A DNA stretch of 64,000 nt from Muribaculaceae bacterium (lineage in GTDB: Bacteria; Bacteroidota; Bacteroidia; Bacteroidales; Muribaculaceae). Below the pieces are notes generated by a model. That model made no database searches. It was not told the origin of the DNA and saw only the letters and a list, made by a program, of their open reading frames with translations. The translations under genes and the position numbers were made by a program. Shown here piece after piece: positions 63,036-64,000 of the stretch. The stretch lies in contig CAJSYI010000001.1 in the NCBI GenBank assembly GCA_910573745.1, positions 124,001-188,000 of the forward strand, given 5' to 3'. The first letter of the stretch is position 1, and every line of letters begins with the position of its first letter.

Positions 63036-63360
63036 TTAATGTGGGTTTTGGAAGAACCACACTGACCATATTGACCAATTTATGGATTTTTGTGGTTGGA
63101 GTGGGTTTTGGAAGAACCACACTGACCATATTGACCAATTTATGGATTTTTGTGGTTGGAGTGGGTTTTGGAAGAACCACACTGACCATATTGACCAATT
63201 TATGGATTTTTGTGGTTGGTGTGGGTTTTGGAAGAACCACACTGACCATATTGACCAATTTATGGATTTTTGTGGTTGGTGTGGATATTGAAAGAACCAC
63301 GAGAACCAAATTGACCAAATATGGATTTTTGTGGTTGGTGTGGTTTTTCAAAAGAAGCAT
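63036..63360. repeat. 60-bp tandem repeat array, about five copies
   Basis: Units of exactly 60 bp at 63061-63120, 63121-63180, 63181-63240 and 63241-63300 follow a partial copy (63036-63060), and a degenerate copy ends at about 63360. Units 1-2 are identical, unit 3 differs by one base near its end, and unit 4 changes in its last third. Each unit contains GTGGTT...AACCAC dyad symmetry and TTGACCA motifs. There are no spacers, so it is not a CRISPR. Because 60 is a multiple of three, frames stay open on both strands, but these are not genes. Confidence 0.9.
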
Positions 63361-63384
63361 ACCGCCTGATTACGGTCTGTGTGG

Positions 63385-63416
63385 TTTGCCATTACCGTTA
63401 GTTTTTATTAATTTTG
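63385..63416 (+). promoter_or_regulatory. Promoter of leuS
   Basis: TTTG (63385-63388), 20 nt, TAATTTTG (63409-63416), a full consensus match that lies directly after the repeat array. The leader would be about 40 nt. Confidence 0.8.
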
Positions 63417-63461
63417 CAACTTTGACGGCGGAATGCCGCCCGTTTATTTAATTGCGACATT

Positions 63462-64000
63462 ATGGATTATAATCACAAGGAAATAGAACGCCGTTGGCAG
63501 GGCCATTGGCGTGAAAACCATACTTTCCGGTGCGTCGAGAATCCCGACAAACCGAAATTCTATGTGCTCGACATGTTCCCGTATCCTTCGGGTGCGGGTC
63601 TGCACGTTGGGCATCCGCTCGGCTACATCGCGAGCGACATATATTCGCGTTACAAGCGTCAGAGGGGGTTCAACGTGCTGCACCCGATGGGATATGACGC
63701 ATACGGTCTTCCGGCAGAGCAATATGCCATCCAGACGGGCCAGCATCCTGAAATCACGACGCAAAGGAACATTGCCCGTTATCGCGAGCAGCTTGACAAG
63801 ATCGGTTTCGCGTTTGACTGGAGCCGTGAAATCCGCACCTGCGATCCGGAATACTACAAATGGACGCAGTGGGCTTTCATGCAGATGTTCAATTCATATT
63901 ACGACCTTGACGAGAACAAAGCCATGCCTGTATCCCGGCTCGCGGAGCATTTCGCCGTCCGCGGCTCTGAAGGCATCAATCCGGCTTCGTCGAAAGCCCT
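63462..64000 (+). CDS. leuS: Leucyl-tRNA synthetase, N-terminal part (runs off the window)
   Basis: The frame is open from the ATG at 63462 to the right edge, 179 codons visible. Class I synthetase: [20 protein letters not shown] holds the HIGH motif as HVGH. Then come [39 protein letters not shown], and [20 protein letters not shown] of the catalytic core. It attaches leucine to tRNA-Leu. Preceded by its own promoter. Confidence 0.96.
   Translation, partial: MDYNHKEIERRWQGHWRENHTFRCVENPDKPKFYVLDMFPYPSGAGLHVGHPLGYIASDIYSRYKRQRGFNVLHPMGYDAYGLPAEQYAIQTGQHPEITTQRNIARYREQLDKIGFAFDWSREIRTCDPEYYKWTQWAFMQMFNSYYDLDENKAMPVSRLAEHFAVRGSEGINPASSKA

Noticed and set aside
63036..63291. Repeated peptides readable on both strands within the 60-bp array
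   Set aside because: They exist only because the repeat unit is a multiple of three. They have no start signal or family.
63036..63360. CRISPR array
   Set aside because: Units are contiguous 60-bp repeats without unique spacers, and no cas gene is near.

Overview
The window comes from a Bacteroidales bacterium of roughly balanced base composition, most likely Muribaculaceae or a near relative. This rests on recurring Bacteroidetes-type promoters (TTTG, 19-20 nt, TAnnTTTG), a fused SecDF, DUF1573 and DUF4374 proteins, a three-gene succinate dehydrogenase/fumarate reductase with a single cytochrome b subunit, long choice-of-anchor/FnIII surface proteins with T9SS-like tails, and glycan-degrading enzymes. 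The placement is inferred from gene content, not from a search.

Layout. 1-3.5 kb: the end of secDF and a secreted histidine phosphatase, each closed by a strong terminator. 3.5-6.8 kb (minus): WYL regulator, CBS-nucleotidyltransferase and obgE, read from one good promoter. 7.0-10.3 kb: a tight operon of FKBP isomerases and lipoproteins ending in an octopine-dehydrogenase-like enzyme. 10.4-13.4 kb (minus): a glycan-decoration operon (GT2, ORF6N protein, two LicD transferases). 13.6-21 kb: a low-molecular-weight phosphatase, a TonB-C protein, a decayed remnant, then beta-mannosidase, GH20 hexosaminidase and a second GH20 gene that has lost its catalytic core. 21-24 kb: two DUF1573 proteins and meaB. 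23.9-31.3 kb: an exopolysaccharide locus (Wza-like, Wzz-like, Wzy-like, two GT4 and a radical SAM/SPASM enzyme).

31.4-33.0 kb holds the most unusual gene: one reading frame encoding a sigma-70/ECF factor, an inner-membrane helix, a Pro/Ser-rich periplasmic linker and an outer-membrane beta-barrel. A secreted protein whose start region is triplicated follows. 34.6-38.9 kb (minus): TonB-dependent receptor, DUF4374 lipoprotein and exported CbiK-like chelatase, probably a metal or metal-complex uptake system. It is divergent from a secreted surface protein and a glycosyltransferase. 41.5-42.9 kb: tRNA-Arg(TCT), a RhuM-family fragment and a 348-bp MITE with TTA target duplications. 42.9-51.2 kb (minus): two giant multidomain surface proteins. 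51.4-56.0 kb (minus): a Crp/Fnr regulator and the sdhCAB operon, with an unusual tail on SdhC. 56.3-64 kb: an unknown secreted protein, a large AsmA-like protein, a HAD phosphatase coupled to aroB, a leaderless leucine-rich-repeat protein, a 60-bp tandem repeat array and the start of leuS.

Much of the window deals with the cell envelope: glycan assembly (13.4-10.4 and 23.9-31.3 kb), host or dietary glycan breakdown (14.9-21 kb), nutrient uptake and surface display. Genes are packed into operons with many 4-bp ATGA overlaps. No phage, intact IS or CRISPR array is present.
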